Notes: generated from the sequence alone by a model not told the origin. A stretch of 16,077 nt of DNA from Candidatus Methanocomedens sp. (GCA_009649835.1 PYCK01000069.1:1-16077); one strand, 5' to 3'; shown: positions 6,298-12,430, numbered from the stretch's first letter. Numbers and translations: made by a program.

Positions 6298-7320
6298 ATG
6301 GAACGAACAAGAAGTCCCAAGTTCAGCAAACCGGTGTTTACCTGCGGCGATGGACTGCGGTTTGCCACGCCCGAGGTTGTAGGTCGCTACCGGGCCGGGC
6401 GGCTTAAGTGCAGTGTGCTTGCCGATATCAGCTGCGGGATAGGGGGACAGGCCGTTTGCTTTGCAAAGGAATGCGGTAGCGTTTACGGAATTGACATAGA
6501 CGGTGAAAGACTGGAGTGTGCCCGCCGTAATGCCGGAGTGTACGGCGTGGACAATATTACTTTTATTGAGGGCGATGCCCTGTCGCCGCAGGTGGTGGAG
6601 CAGGTTGCCGATGCAGATGTTATCTTCAGCGACCCGGCCCGGCCCGCAGAGGAAGATGTGCGGCAGACTGACAGCCTGCGGCCCGGAATTCCTATGGTGA
6701 TGGAGGCATACAGGGATGTGACAGGCAGTTTTGCTTTTGAGGCCCCGCCCCAGATGCCGCCCGAGCGTATTGATTTTAATTGCGAGCGCGAGTACCTGGG
6801 CGTGGACGGGCAGTTGAACAGGCTGACGCTGTACTTCGGGCCGCTGAAACGATGCGAGAGGTCGGCTGTGGTGTTGAAAGGGGGCAGGCATTACAGGCTG
6901 GAGTCGGGCGTGGACGCACCTGTAGTTATACCAGAAGTGGACGAACCACGGGTCTATGCCTTCGAACCTGACCCTGCAGTGGTGAAGGCGGGGCTATTGG
7001 GGGAACTGGCTGGTGGGTTGGGTGGTAAGGTGGAACTGGTGAGGATTGATGCCAGACGCAGCCTGCTGACATCTGATGTGTTGCTGGAATCGCTGTTCTT
7101 CAAGCACAGGTACAGGGTGCTGGACAGGGTGCCATTGGACTGTAGGAAGGTCAACCGCTCGTTAATGGGGCACGGTATGGGTAAGGCTGTAATACGGTTC
7201 AGGATAGCGCCTGAGAAGTATTGGGATGCGCGCAACCGGATAGAGAATGGACTGATGGGGGAGGGGATAGCGCATCTGTTTGGAATAGCAGACCAGGTTT
7301 ATGTGTGTGAAAAGATTTAA
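6298..7320 (+). CDS. Class I SAM-dependent methyltransferase (THUMP-like C-terminus)
   Basis: This 340-residue protein has a Rossmann methyltransferase core: motif I 'LADISCGIGG' (41-50), motif II 'GIDID' (64-68), 'EGDAL' (91-95), and 'FSDPARP' (110-116) in the catalytic-loop position. The N-terminal 'ATPEVVGRYRAGRL' is typical of archaeal/bacterial proteins annotated as methyltransferase with a THUMP-like domain. The C-terminal 140 residues contain 'FFKHRYRVLDRVP' and a glycine-rich 'SLMGHGMGKAVIRFR', compatible with a THUMP-like fold. The DPAR motif, in place of NPPY, is known from uncharacterised relatives, so the substrate is open; tRNA is plausible given the tight coupling to gltX (9-nt gap). 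Codon use is GC-rich like gltX and unlike the AT-rich accessory region that follows. It ends in TAA at 7320. Confidence 0.85.
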   Translation: MERTRSPKFSKPVFTCGDGLRFATPEVVGRYRAGRLKCSVLADISCGIGGQAVCFAKECGSVYGIDIDGERLECARRNAGVYGVDNITFIEGDALSPQVVEQVADADVIFSDPARPAEEDVRQTDSLRPGIPMVMEAYRDVTGSFAFEAPPQMPPERIDFNCEREYLGVDGQLNRLTLYFGPLKRCERSAVVLKGGRHYRLESGVDAPVVIPEVDEPRVYAFEPDPAVVKAGLLGELAGGLGGKVELVRIDARRSLLTSDVLLESLFFKHRYRVLDRVPLDCRKVNRSLMGHGMGKAVIRFRIAPEKYWDARNRIENGLMGEGIAHLFGIADQVYVCEKI

Positions 7321-7350
7321 AAAGTAATAATTGTTTTGCAAATATTGCAT

Positions 7351-7395
7351 GCTGTCGGATTACTTACTGTACTTTAGTAATCACAGTCTGACAGC
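7351..7395. terminator. Inverted repeat downstream of the methyltransferase gene
   Basis: GATTACT (7358-7364) pairs with AGTAATC (7376-7382) around an 11-nt loop, and GCTGTC (7351-7356) pairs with GACAGC (7390-7395) after a bulge. It lies between convergent genes (methyltransferase + and PIN toxin -), where a terminator or mRNA 3'-end structure would fit. Archaeal termination depends more on T runs than on hairpins, so the role is uncertain. Confidence 0.4.
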
Positions 7396-7418
7396 AGGGC
7401 GAGGATGAGGATGTCGGC
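7390..7418 (-). repeat. 29-bp exact repeat, copy 1 (lipoprotein signal-peptide remnant)
   Basis: This 29-bp segment is identical to 8645-8673. On the minus strand it encodes 'ADILILALLS' followed by D-C, the shape of a lipoprotein signal peptide and lipobox. The frame opens after a TAA, reads 'LNILSADILILALLSDCD' and stops almost at once, so this is debris of a gene whose larger remnant is at 8415-8712. The rest of 7419-7460 holds nothing recognisable. Confidence 0.6.
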
Positions 7419-7460
7419 GGAAAGAATATTCAAATCTTGCGGTTAATAAAATTATACAGT

Positions 7461-7877
7461 TTACAAGTTCAGGAACTCAACCAGTTCCAATGTCCTGTAG
7501 ACCTTCACACAATTCTGCCGCTGAAACCCTTTATCTTCACTCCATATCCCATCCACCTTAGTCTTCATCGCAAGCGCCAAAAATGGTGTATCATCAGGGT
7601 CAATATCCTTCATAATCTCTTCAGCCCGTGGATAGCAATCAGCATATTCTTCATGTGGGTAAATAGAAATCCTTGAAAAAAGCATATCCATGACATACTG
7701 AAGGTCATCTGAAGTCAGTTTTGACTTTTTTTCAATAAGGTTGGCATGATTCATGATCTCGGTGAAAGTATATTCCGGCGCCATGAGTTCAAAACCTGAA
7801 TCCATAAGGATGCTGCGCCTGATAGAATTGGATATAAGTGAGGAGATAATTATGTTGGTGTCAATGACAAGCCGCAT
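7461..7877 (-). CDS. PIN-domain ribonuclease toxin (VapC-like)
   Basis: A 138-residue PIN-fold protein, the RNase toxin of VapBC-type modules. It starts 'MRLVIDTNIIISSLI' with the first conserved Asp at D6 and the D-x-N signature. E40 lies in 'FTEIMNHA', and the C-terminal half has 'DIDPDDTPFLALA' (91-103; D95/D96) and 'GIWSEDKGF' (110-118; D115), giving the expected acidic metal site. The 'DDTPFLALA...IWSEDKGF' pattern is that of the subgroup often annotated 'putative toxin component, PIN family'. The length is full and the acidic residues are present, so the toxin appears intact. It overlaps the upstream antitoxin by one base (TAATG at 7879-7875), indicating translational coupling. The stop is TAA. 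Confidence 0.9.
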   Translation of the reverse strand: MRLVIDTNIIISSLISNSIRRSILMDSGFELMAPEYTFTEIMNHANLIEKKSKLTSDDLQYVMDMLFSRISIYPHEEYADCYPRAEEIMKDIDPDDTPFLALAMKTKVDGIWSEDKGFQRQNCVKVYRTLELVEFLNL

Positions 7878-8116
7878 TATGCCATCTCACCAGATTTGTT
7901 TTCATGGTGTTCGCGTATGGACTTTTTTACAAGTTTTGAAATCTCGTCAGCATCCATTTCAGTGAGTTCGCTTTTTTCAAGAATGCTATCAAGTATCTGG
8001 ACTTTGCTTGCATATTCCCACATGGCATTTCGGGCTATAACACTCCATTTCACTTCATTATGATGTTTTATGACCTTGTATAGGTCATCCGGGACTGATA
8101 GGGTCATGGTGGCCAT
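7877..8116 (-). CDS. VapB-like ribbon-helix-helix antitoxin
   Basis: The 79-residue product starts 'MATMTLSVPDDLYKVIKHHN', a ribbon-helix-helix DNA-binding start ('TLSVPDDLY' strand, then 'VKWSVIARNAMWEYASKV' helices), followed by an acidic toxin-binding tail ('SELTEMDADEISKLVKKSIR'). Such antitoxins bind the PIN toxin and repress their own promoter. I chose ATG 8116 because the fold begins at once. Upstream in-frame ATGs at 8122 and 8140 would add the unlikely 'MCTYIIMY', and the longer reading to 8266 is not protein-like. Two palindromes directly upstream (8118-8131 and 8135-8150) are probable operators. The stop overlaps the toxin start by one base. Confidence 0.85.
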   Translation of the reverse strand: MATMTLSVPDDLYKVIKHHNEVKWSVIARNAMWEYASKVQILDSILEKSELTEMDADEISKLVKKSIREHHENKSGEMA

Positions 8117-8117
8117 A

Positions 8118-8150
8118 TACATAATTATGTATGTACACATACTTATGTGT
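8118..8150. promoter_or_regulatory. Paired palindromic operators between vapB and a divergent small gene
   Basis: TACATAATTATGTA (8118-8131) is a perfect 14-bp palindrome. ACACATA-CT-TATGTGT (8135-8150) is a 7-bp inverted repeat with a 2-nt spacer. They are four bases apart, directly ahead of vapB, where its core promoter must lie, and 22 nt before the divergent TTG start at 8172. Tandem AT-rich palindromes are the usual target of ribbon-helix-helix antitoxins. Binding here could control both directions. Confidence 0.6.
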
Positions 8151-8171
8151 ATTGTCGGAAAATAAGGAGTT

Positions 8172-8414
8172 TTGCTTCCTATCAACACGATTGTGATCCT
8201 GGTCGTTCTTCTGGTTCTTATTACAGTTGTTTTGATCCTGGTCTCCCGCGGCAGGAGCAATTTCACTGACTTCGGTGAGGATAAGATTGGGATTGCAGGA
8301 GATACGAGCGAGTGTGAGTTGAAATGTTATCAGTGTTGTAGAATTGATACTGTTGAAAATTGTAATGATCAATTATATCATTCAGATACTACTGGTTGTA
8401 ATTGCATTTGTTGA
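8172..8414 (+). CDS. Small membrane-anchored eight-cysteine protein
   Basis: An 80-residue reading: N-terminal hydrophobic helix 'INTIVILVVLLVLITVVLIL' (4-23), a short 'SRGRSNFTDFGEDKIGIAGD' linker, and a tail with eight cysteines in 33 residues (E-C-x3-C-x2-C-C, then N-C, and G-C-N-C-x-C at the end). The layout suggests a membrane anchor with an outside metal-binding or disulfide-rich domain. The start is TTG at 8172, next to AAGGAG (8164-8169), an unusually short 2-nt gap; GTG at 8193 is an alternative. A related segment at 9916-9981 keeps this frame with several third-position, silent differences, which supports real coding. The promoter region is shared with vapB. The stop at 8412-8414 abuts the stop of the convergent fragment at 8415. 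No family is recognised; function unknown. Confidence 0.5.
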   Translation: MLPINTIVILVVLLVLITVVLILVSRGRSNFTDFGEDKIGIAGDTSECELKCYQCCRIDTVENCNDQLYHSDTTGCNCIC

Positions 8415-8712
8415 TTATTGTATTTTTGTTATTATCGTTTCATACATATAGCCATTTAATGCAGCACCTTTTCTATAATCAGTCTCAAACTCCAGAACAC
8501 CTTTACTCCCCTCATACCTCACAACGACCATGTACAGTTCGCCGTCGTCGGTGGTGTCTACCTGCTCCATTATGAGTGATTTCATGCTGCCGTACTGCTC
8601 TTCAAGCGCGCGGGCCTGCTCTGGCTCTATCTGTGCAGCCTCCCGACAGCAGGGCGAGGATGAGGATGTCGGCTGTCAGGGGTTTGATGAGCGGGTGCTT
8701 AGGAGTATACAC
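8415..8712 (-). pseudogene. Frameshifted lipoprotein gene remnant
   Basis: On the minus strand, GTG at 8712-8710 opens 'YTPKHPLIKPLTADILILAL' then LLSGGC, a basic n-region, hydrophobic core and lipobox-like Cys. That frame soon ends. In the next frame, a protein-like sequence continues from about 8640: 'IEPEQARALEEQYGSMKSLI', then 'TTDDGELYMVVVRYEGSKGV', ending 'GYMYETIITKIQ' at TAA 8417-8415. A two-base loss just after the Cys would join the two into a lipoprotein of roughly 100 residues. The downstream half shows acidic, alternating beta-type sequence but no family I recognise. The signal-peptide segment is duplicated exactly at 7390-7418. The protein would be exported and lipid-anchored. 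The GTG start is a guess because no ATG is available. Confidence 0.42.
8645..8673 (-). repeat. 29-bp exact repeat, copy 2 (lipoprotein signal-peptide core)
   Basis: Identical over 29 bp to 7390-7418, and encoding 'ADILILALLS' on the minus strand within the lipoprotein remnant. The two copies lie 1.25 kb apart and flank the vapBC pair and the eight-cysteine gene. Confidence 0.75.
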
Positions 8713-8878
8713 TGTGTTAAAAAGATTTAATGGTTGCGATTAAGTCTGGTTTGGATTAGGATTTTTTCAGACACGGATTCTGGATTGCATCGTCTGTGGA
8801 CATTGAGTGTGGCCGCCGCCAACAGTTAAAATATAAAATTTAAGTTGTACTCATGCAGTGGAACAATTAAATAACACC
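8713..8878. other. Intergenic stretch with no recognisable content
   Basis: AT-rich and without a credible frame on either strand. Together with the repeat at 8879-9022 it forms a gene-free stretch of about 360 bp between the lipoprotein remnant and the PIN pseudogene. I see no promoter aimed at a gene here. Confidence 0.5.
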
Positions 8879-9022
8879 GTACATCTGTGTGTATCTGCGT
8901 CCATCTGTGGTTATATTTTAAACAATGGAAGGGACATAATCGTTGTTACCATCCTTTGTGTACCTCTATATACTCTGTGGTTTGGAATGAATTGACTGCC
9001 AGCCGCCCACCATTTGTACATG
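8879..9022 (+). repeat. ~150-bp dispersed repeat, copy 1
   Basis: Begins with a 36-bp block (8879-8914, 'ATCTGCGTCCATCTGTGGTT' core) that matches 9989-10024 at 34 of 36 positions. Then comes a degenerate CACAGAG-type stem-loop and an end block (GAATGAATTGACTGCCAGCC, from 8985) matching 10113-10147. The same order of parts occurs in copy 2. The two copies flank the PIN/UPF0175 module as direct repeats. Confidence 0.7.
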
Positions 9023-9072
9023 CCTGGCTGCCTGTCATTTTAGATATTATATTAAGGAAGCCTCAAAAAGAA

Positions 9073-9534
9073 TCAATCTTTCAACATCTTACTGTAAAGG
9101 TCTGTACTCATCCAGAATCCATGTTTTTGAAGTTCATCCAGTACATTTTTCATATTTTCAATAAGACCTTTTCGATACATTACCTTTAGCAATCCCAGAG
9201 TCCCAATGACCTCAATTCCGTATGCTGCAGCTGCCCTTCTTCCGGCAAGGTCGTCCAGTAAGATCAGGTCGACATTCTGCTTAATGGCAAGAGCAATTGC
9301 TTATGCTTCCCCTGCATCCAATGCAGATGAAAAAGCGACGGACTCATGTTCTTCAATTTCCACGACATTGATCCAATCGGCATTTTTAACTTCATTTGAA
9401 CCTTTCAAATCGTTTTTGGTGACTTCTTCATATACTGCTTTAGGTATCGAAATATCACCAAAATCGGCTAAAATATCAAGCATACCAATTGCAGAGAAAA
9501 ATATCAAAGGTGATGAATTACTGACTATCTTCAT
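9073..9534 (-). pseudogene. DUF3368-type PIN toxin with an internal ochre stop
   Basis: The frame starts at ATG 9534 ('MKIVSNSSPLIFFSAIGMLD'), with the 'SNSSPLIxL' start of the DUF3368 PIN subgroup. It reaches 'SALDAGEA', hits TAA (9303-9301), then continues in the same frame with 'AIALAIKQNVDLILLDDLAG' and 'RRAAAAYGIEVIGTLGLL', the expected second half with its LLDD acidic motif, to TGA at 9075-9073. In this family the motif is normally GEAEAIALA, so the TAA most simply replaces a GAA Glu codon, a conserved active-site acidic residue. Apart from that one codon the gene is full length (153 codons before the final stop), so inactivation looks recent. It overlaps the UPF0175 antitoxin gene by 17 bases. 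Confidence 0.85.
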
Positions 9535-9844
9535 CTAATAAACCCAGCCTTTTTGCAGTCTCGATATCTTCTTCCAGTTCTGCAACGCCGTAATTTAATG
9601 GTATGTTTGAGTCTTTCATGATGCCCAACATCTCAACCAGATTCATTTCAAGCAGTTCTGCCATCTTACCGAGTGAAATCTTTCCTTCTCTATAAAGTTC
9701 CATCAGGAAGTTCTTTTTCACAAAGTATTCTACACGATCCTTTCCTATGCCCTGTGAATATAATATGTCACTCGGCAGATGTATTTCGGTTGTGATTATT
9801 TTCAGTTCTGCGCCCATTTTCACCATAATTTGTTTGATGTACAT
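9518..9844 (-). CDS. UPF0175-family antitoxin
   Basis: 108 residues with the UPF0175 pattern: 'TTEIHLPSDILYSQG', a middle helix region 'FLMELYREGKISLGKMAELL' (46-65) like the helix-turn-helix core of the family, and 'SNIPLNYGVAELEEDIETAK' near the end. These proteins are antitoxins for DUF3368 PIN toxins, and the partner gene follows with a 17-base overlap. Three starts are possible (9844, 9826, 9817). A TATA box at 9867-9874 is centred 26-27 nt before 9844, which supports a leaderless mRNA beginning at the first ATG, although homologues mostly align from 'MGAEL' (9817). The antitoxin looks intact while its toxin is broken, so it may persist as a regulator or as an anti-addiction remnant. Confidence 0.85.
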   Translation of the reverse strand: MYIKQIMVKMGAELKIITTEIHLPSDILYSQGIGKDRVEYFVKKNFLMELYREGKISLGKMAELLEMNLVEMLGIMKDSNIPLNYGVAELEEDIETAKRLGLLDEDSQ

Positions 9845-9866
9845 TTGTTATAAACATTTGCACCCG

Positions 9867-9874
9867 TTTTTATA
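9867..9874 (-). promoter_or_regulatory. TATA box of the UPF0175/PIN module
   Basis: The minus strand reads TATAAAAA, centred 26-27 nt ahead of the ATG at 9844, the standard archaeal distance to a transcription start. Confidence 0.55.
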
Positions 9875-9915
9875 CGGAAAAAAAATTGAATGGAACTGCT
9901 AAGTTTCTCGTATTC

Positions 9916-9981
9916 CGCGGCGGGAGTAATTTCACTGATCCTGGCGGGGATAATATTAGGATTGCGGGTAGGACGATTGAA
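9916..9981 (+). pseudogene. Remnant of a second copy of the eight-cysteine membrane gene
   Basis: 22 codons align without a gap to codons 26-47 of the gene at 8172: here 'RGGSNFTDPGGDNIRIAG', there 'RGRSNFTDFGEDKIGIAG'. Several differences are silent third-position changes (AGC/AGT, GAC/GAT, GGT/GGC, GCA/GCG, GGA/GGT), so the piece evolved as coding DNA. The membrane helix and the cysteine tail are absent; a TGA follows at 9982. Confidence 0.55.
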
Positions 9982-9988
9982 TGATACT

Positions 9989-10148
9989 GTACATCTGCGT
10001 GTATCTGCGTCCATCTCTGGTTATGCCTGGAACCACAGAGGACATTGAGGACACCGAGCGCACAGAGCATTGCAACCGTCCTCTGCGTTCCTCAGCGCAC
10101 TCTGCGGTTCGCAATGAATTGATTTCCAGCCGCCCGCAATTTGCACTT
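9989..10148 (+). repeat. ~150-bp dispersed repeat, copy 2, with stem-loop
   Basis: Has the same three parts as copy 1 (8879-9022): the ATCTGCGTCCATCT block (9989-10024), a CACAGAG-type palindrome with arms 10031-10067 and 10081-10109, and the AATGAATTGA...CCAGCCGCCC block (10113-10137). It follows the second eight-cysteine remnant by 7 bp. The rest of the gap to 10240 is GC-rich and then AT-rich, with no gene seen. Confidence 0.72.
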
Positions 10149-10240
10149 ACCCGGGTGCTGCTGCCTGCTGCCGGTGGGGGTGTGCTGGCGGGCGGCAGAA
10201 GAGTAGTTAATCACTTGATACTACCAGTAAAACCGATAGA

Positions 10241-10248
10241 TTTAATTA
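10241..10248 (+). promoter_or_regulatory. TATA box of the ATPase gene
   Basis: TTTAATTA is centred 27 nt ahead of ATG 10272. This spacing supports that start and a leaderless transcript, and argues against the longer open frame that begins at 9981. Confidence 0.5.
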
Positions 10249-10271
10249 TTTGTATACAAAGTATAATAATC

Positions 10272-11648
10272 ATGATACCAAAATTTATCAACAGGGAAAT
10301 TGAACTGGAATTCCTTGAAAACTGCTACAATAGTTCTTCCCCGGAATTCATTGTCATATACGGCAGGAGAAGAGTTGGTAAAACCGAACTAATACAAAAA
10401 TCACTAAAAGGCAAGCATGGTGCTTATTTCCTTGCTTCAAAAGATACGACACATGAAAATCTTAATGAATTTAAGCAAAGCATTGCAGAACAACTAAATA
10501 TTCCCCTCTTCTCAAAACTTGAATCTAATACATGGACTGAAATTTTCGAGAATCTTGCAGAATTCCTTGATGAAACAAAAAAGACAATTATCGTAATAGA
10601 CGAATTCTCCTACCTCATAGAAGTTGACAGGGCCGTACCGTCACTGTTCCAGAAAATCTGGGACCAGATACTGAAAACAAAAAATGTCATGCTTATTCTT
10701 TGCGGCTCAAGTGTCAGTTTAATGGAATCTGAAGTACTTGGGGTAAGGTCCCCCCTCTTTGGAAGAAGAACAGGGCAATGGGAAGTTACCCAGTTACAGA
10801 TAGAAGCAGTAAAAAAGTTCGTGCCCGGATACAATACAGAAGACGTATTGAAAACAATTTTCATGCTGGGGGGGATTCCTGCATATCTTGATAAATGGGA
10901 TGATGGGAAAACGGTTTTTGAAAATATGGAAGAGCATATCCTGTCTAAGGGGAGATATCTCTATGAGGAAGCTGATTTTTTATTAAAACATGAGTTTCGT
11001 GAGCAGTGGATATATGCGTTGATACTCAAGAAACTGTCCCTGGGATATAATTCCCTGGCAAAGTTATATTCAGCCACGAATATGGATAAGGCCAATCTTT
11101 CAAAGTACCTGAACACGCTTGAGAATTTACATATTATACGGCATATCCTACCTATTCACAAGAGAAAGGGCGGGATATATGTGATAATTGATGATTATTT
11201 TGATTTCTGGTTCAGGTTCGTGTACAGCAACAGGGGCATGCTTGAAGTGGGAAATAAGAAACAGGTAAGGGGTAAGGTTGAAAGGGACTTTAATAGTTAC
11301 TGCGGTAGACGGTTTGAATATCTTGTTGAAAAAATGGTGGGGTGGAACTGTGTTGAGATTCCGTTTGGGTACACGGGGATTAGTAAGTGGTGGCATAAGG
11401 ATGTTGAGATTGACCTTCTTGTTGTGAATGATGAGAGCAGGGATGTTTTGTTTATGGAGTGTAAGTGGAAGAAGCTCACGTTGAAGCAGTCATTGAAAAT
11501 ACTCGGGGAACTTGAGATGAAGGCTGAACAGGTTGACTGGAATAAGGGCAGGAGGAAGGAGTTTTTTGGTCTTGCTGCAAAGAAGATCGAGAGTAAGGAC
11601 GAGTTAAGGGAAAAAGGGTTTGTTGTTTTTGATCTGGATGATGTTTAA
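10272..11648 (+). CDS. Archaeal ATPase (ATPase_2) with C-terminal DUF234 nuclease-like domain
   Basis: 458 residues. The N-terminal P-loop domain has Walker A 'YGRRRVGKT' (30-38), Walker B 'IIVIDE' (106-111) and 'LILCGSS' (141-147) as a sensor-type strand, the pattern of Pfam ATPase_2. A winged-helix section (about 245-300, 'LSKYLNTLENLHIIRHILP') follows. The DUF234 end has 'DDYFDFWFRFVYSNRG' and a PD-(D/E)xK-like site, 'EIDLLVV' (379-385) and 'FMECKWK' (394-400). Such proteins are numerous and lineage-expanded in archaea, often beside toxin genes and repeats; their role is unproven, with a nuclease or stress/mobile function suggested. The frame is open upstream to 9981, but that part lies in repeats, and the ATG at 10272 directly begins the family motif 'MIPKFINREIE'. 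AT-rich, unlike gltX. It ends in TAA, followed by a T run at 11653-11658. Confidence 0.93.
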   Translation: MIPKFINREIELEFLENCYNSSSPEFIVIYGRRRVGKTELIQKSLKGKHGAYFLASKDTTHENLNEFKQSIAEQLNIPLFSKLESNTWTEIFENLAEFLDETKKTIIVIDEFSYLIEVDRAVPSLFQKIWDQILKTKNVMLILCGSSVSLMESEVLGVRSPLFGRRTGQWEVTQLQIEAVKKFVPGYNTEDVLKTIFMLGGIPAYLDKWDDGKTVFENMEEHILSKGRYLYEEADFLLKHEFREQWIYALILKKLSLGYNSLAKLYSATNMDKANLSKYLNTLENLHIIRHILPIHKRKGGIYVIIDDYFDFWFRFVYSNRGMLEVGNKKQVRGKVERDFNSYCGRRFEYLVEKMVGWNCVEIPFGYTGISKWWHKDVEIDLLVVNDESRDVLFMECKWKKLTLKQSLKILGELEMKAEQVDWNKGRRKEFFGLAAKKIESKDELREKGFVVFDLDDV

Positions 11649-11953
11649 GAGTTTTTTGTAAAACTATTATTATAATTGTTATACATATAATGTTACTCTG
11701 CCAGTTGTCCTGCTTCGTGTATCTCGCGGCGAAGCCTGAGCCGAATATAATTGCGGGGGTGGTTGCGAATACTTTCGTATATGATTGAGGGAATCAAGAT
11801 ACAAAGGAAACGCAGGACTAACTCACAACAGGATCGCTTTTTAACAGTTCAGTCCGGTAAAATCTTGTACTCAAGATCAATGACCTGGTAGTTCCCCTTA
11901 CGTAGCAATGAACCAACAATAATGGTTTAAACCTCACCGTAGAATTATTGCTA
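11649..11953. other. Intergenic region between the ATPase and DUF123 genes
   Basis: 305 bp without a convincing gene. A T run just after the ATPase stop could end its transcript. On the minus strand a short frame 'GSLLRKGNYQVIDLEYKILP' ending at a TGA near 11850 looks faintly protein-like and may be the tail of a lost gene, but it is too short to call. The promoter of the DUF123 gene lies at the right end. Confidence 0.5.
11925..11932 (+). promoter_or_regulatory. TATA-like box of the DUF123 gene
   Basis: GTTTAAAC is centred about 26 nt before ATG 11954, fitting a leaderless archaeal transcript. Confidence 0.42.
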
Positions 11954-12430
11954 ATGAACGATCCGGATATTACCATACCTAAAGGCAGAGGTATCTATTC
12001 GCTGTTACTGGAACTAAAAAAAGATATGTGCATAACAGTAGGGGCACTGGGAGAGATCAAGTTCCCTGCCGGTTATTATTCATATACTGGCTCGGCAAGA
12101 GGTGGCGGCGGTTTTGGCAGGATCAGGCGGCACCTGGACGTGGCAGCCGGACGTAACCCGACCAGGCGCTGGCATATAGACTACCTGTTGCCACATACCA
12201 TTCCAAAGGGCGTGGTGATGACAACTACCGACCAGAACCTGGAATGTCAAATATCAGAAACCATCGGGTCACATACTGAAACGATACACAGGTTCGGGAG
12301 TTCCGATTGCAGTTGCATCGGTCACCTGCACCTGGAAAGAGATATGGAAAGATTAGTACGCATTGTGACCGATGCACATGACATAAAGGGATTATTCAAA
12401 AACTTTATTCCATTTAACATTCATGTATAA
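11954..12430 (+). CDS. DUF123 / GIY-YIG-like nuclease-fold protein
   Basis: 158 residues. 'KGRGIYSLLLEL' (10-21) and 'YYSYTGSARGGGGFGRIRRH' (41-60) are the GIY and YxG strands, plus the Arg-rich helix, of the DUF123 branch of GIY-YIG proteins; 'RRWHIDYLL' (about 73-81) is the conserved Trp-His-x-Asp segment. The C-terminal half holds 'GSSDCSCIGHL', a Cys pair plus His common in the branch. GIY-YIG enzymes cut nucleic acids, but DUF123 members are uncharacterised and commonly found as stand-alone archaeal genes or fused to endonuclease III. I prefer ATG 11954 to the upstream TTG 11948 because of the TATA-like box 26 nt ahead. The stop is TAA. Confidence 0.9.
   Translation: MNDPDITIPKGRGIYSLLLELKKDMCITVGALGEIKFPAGYYSYTGSARGGGGFGRIRRHLDVAAGRNPTRRWHIDYLLPHTIPKGVVMTTTDQNLECQISETIGSHTETIHRFGSSDCSCIGHLHLERDMERLVRIVTDAHDIKGLFKNFIPFNIHV

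Noticed and set aside
5878..6891. 337-residue open frame on the minus strand across gltX and the methyltransferase gene
   Set aside because: It is antisense to two well-supported genes, rich in His, Pro and Leu with no family motif, and spans the gene junction; a product of GC-rich codon use on the other strand.
7437..7676. 79-residue plus-strand frame over the PIN toxin gene
   Set aside because: Antisense to a PIN gene with intact motifs; no independent support.
8117..8266. N-terminal extension of the VapB-like antitoxin to 8266
   Set aside because: The added residues are Arg/Thr/Ile-rich, antisense to the membrane helix of the gene at 8172, and would place the operators inside the coding region.
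9981..10271. 97-codon upstream extension of the ATPase frame
   Set aside because: It is encoded by the dispersed repeat and its stem-loop; the TATA box at 10241-10248 and the family N-terminus place the start at 10272.
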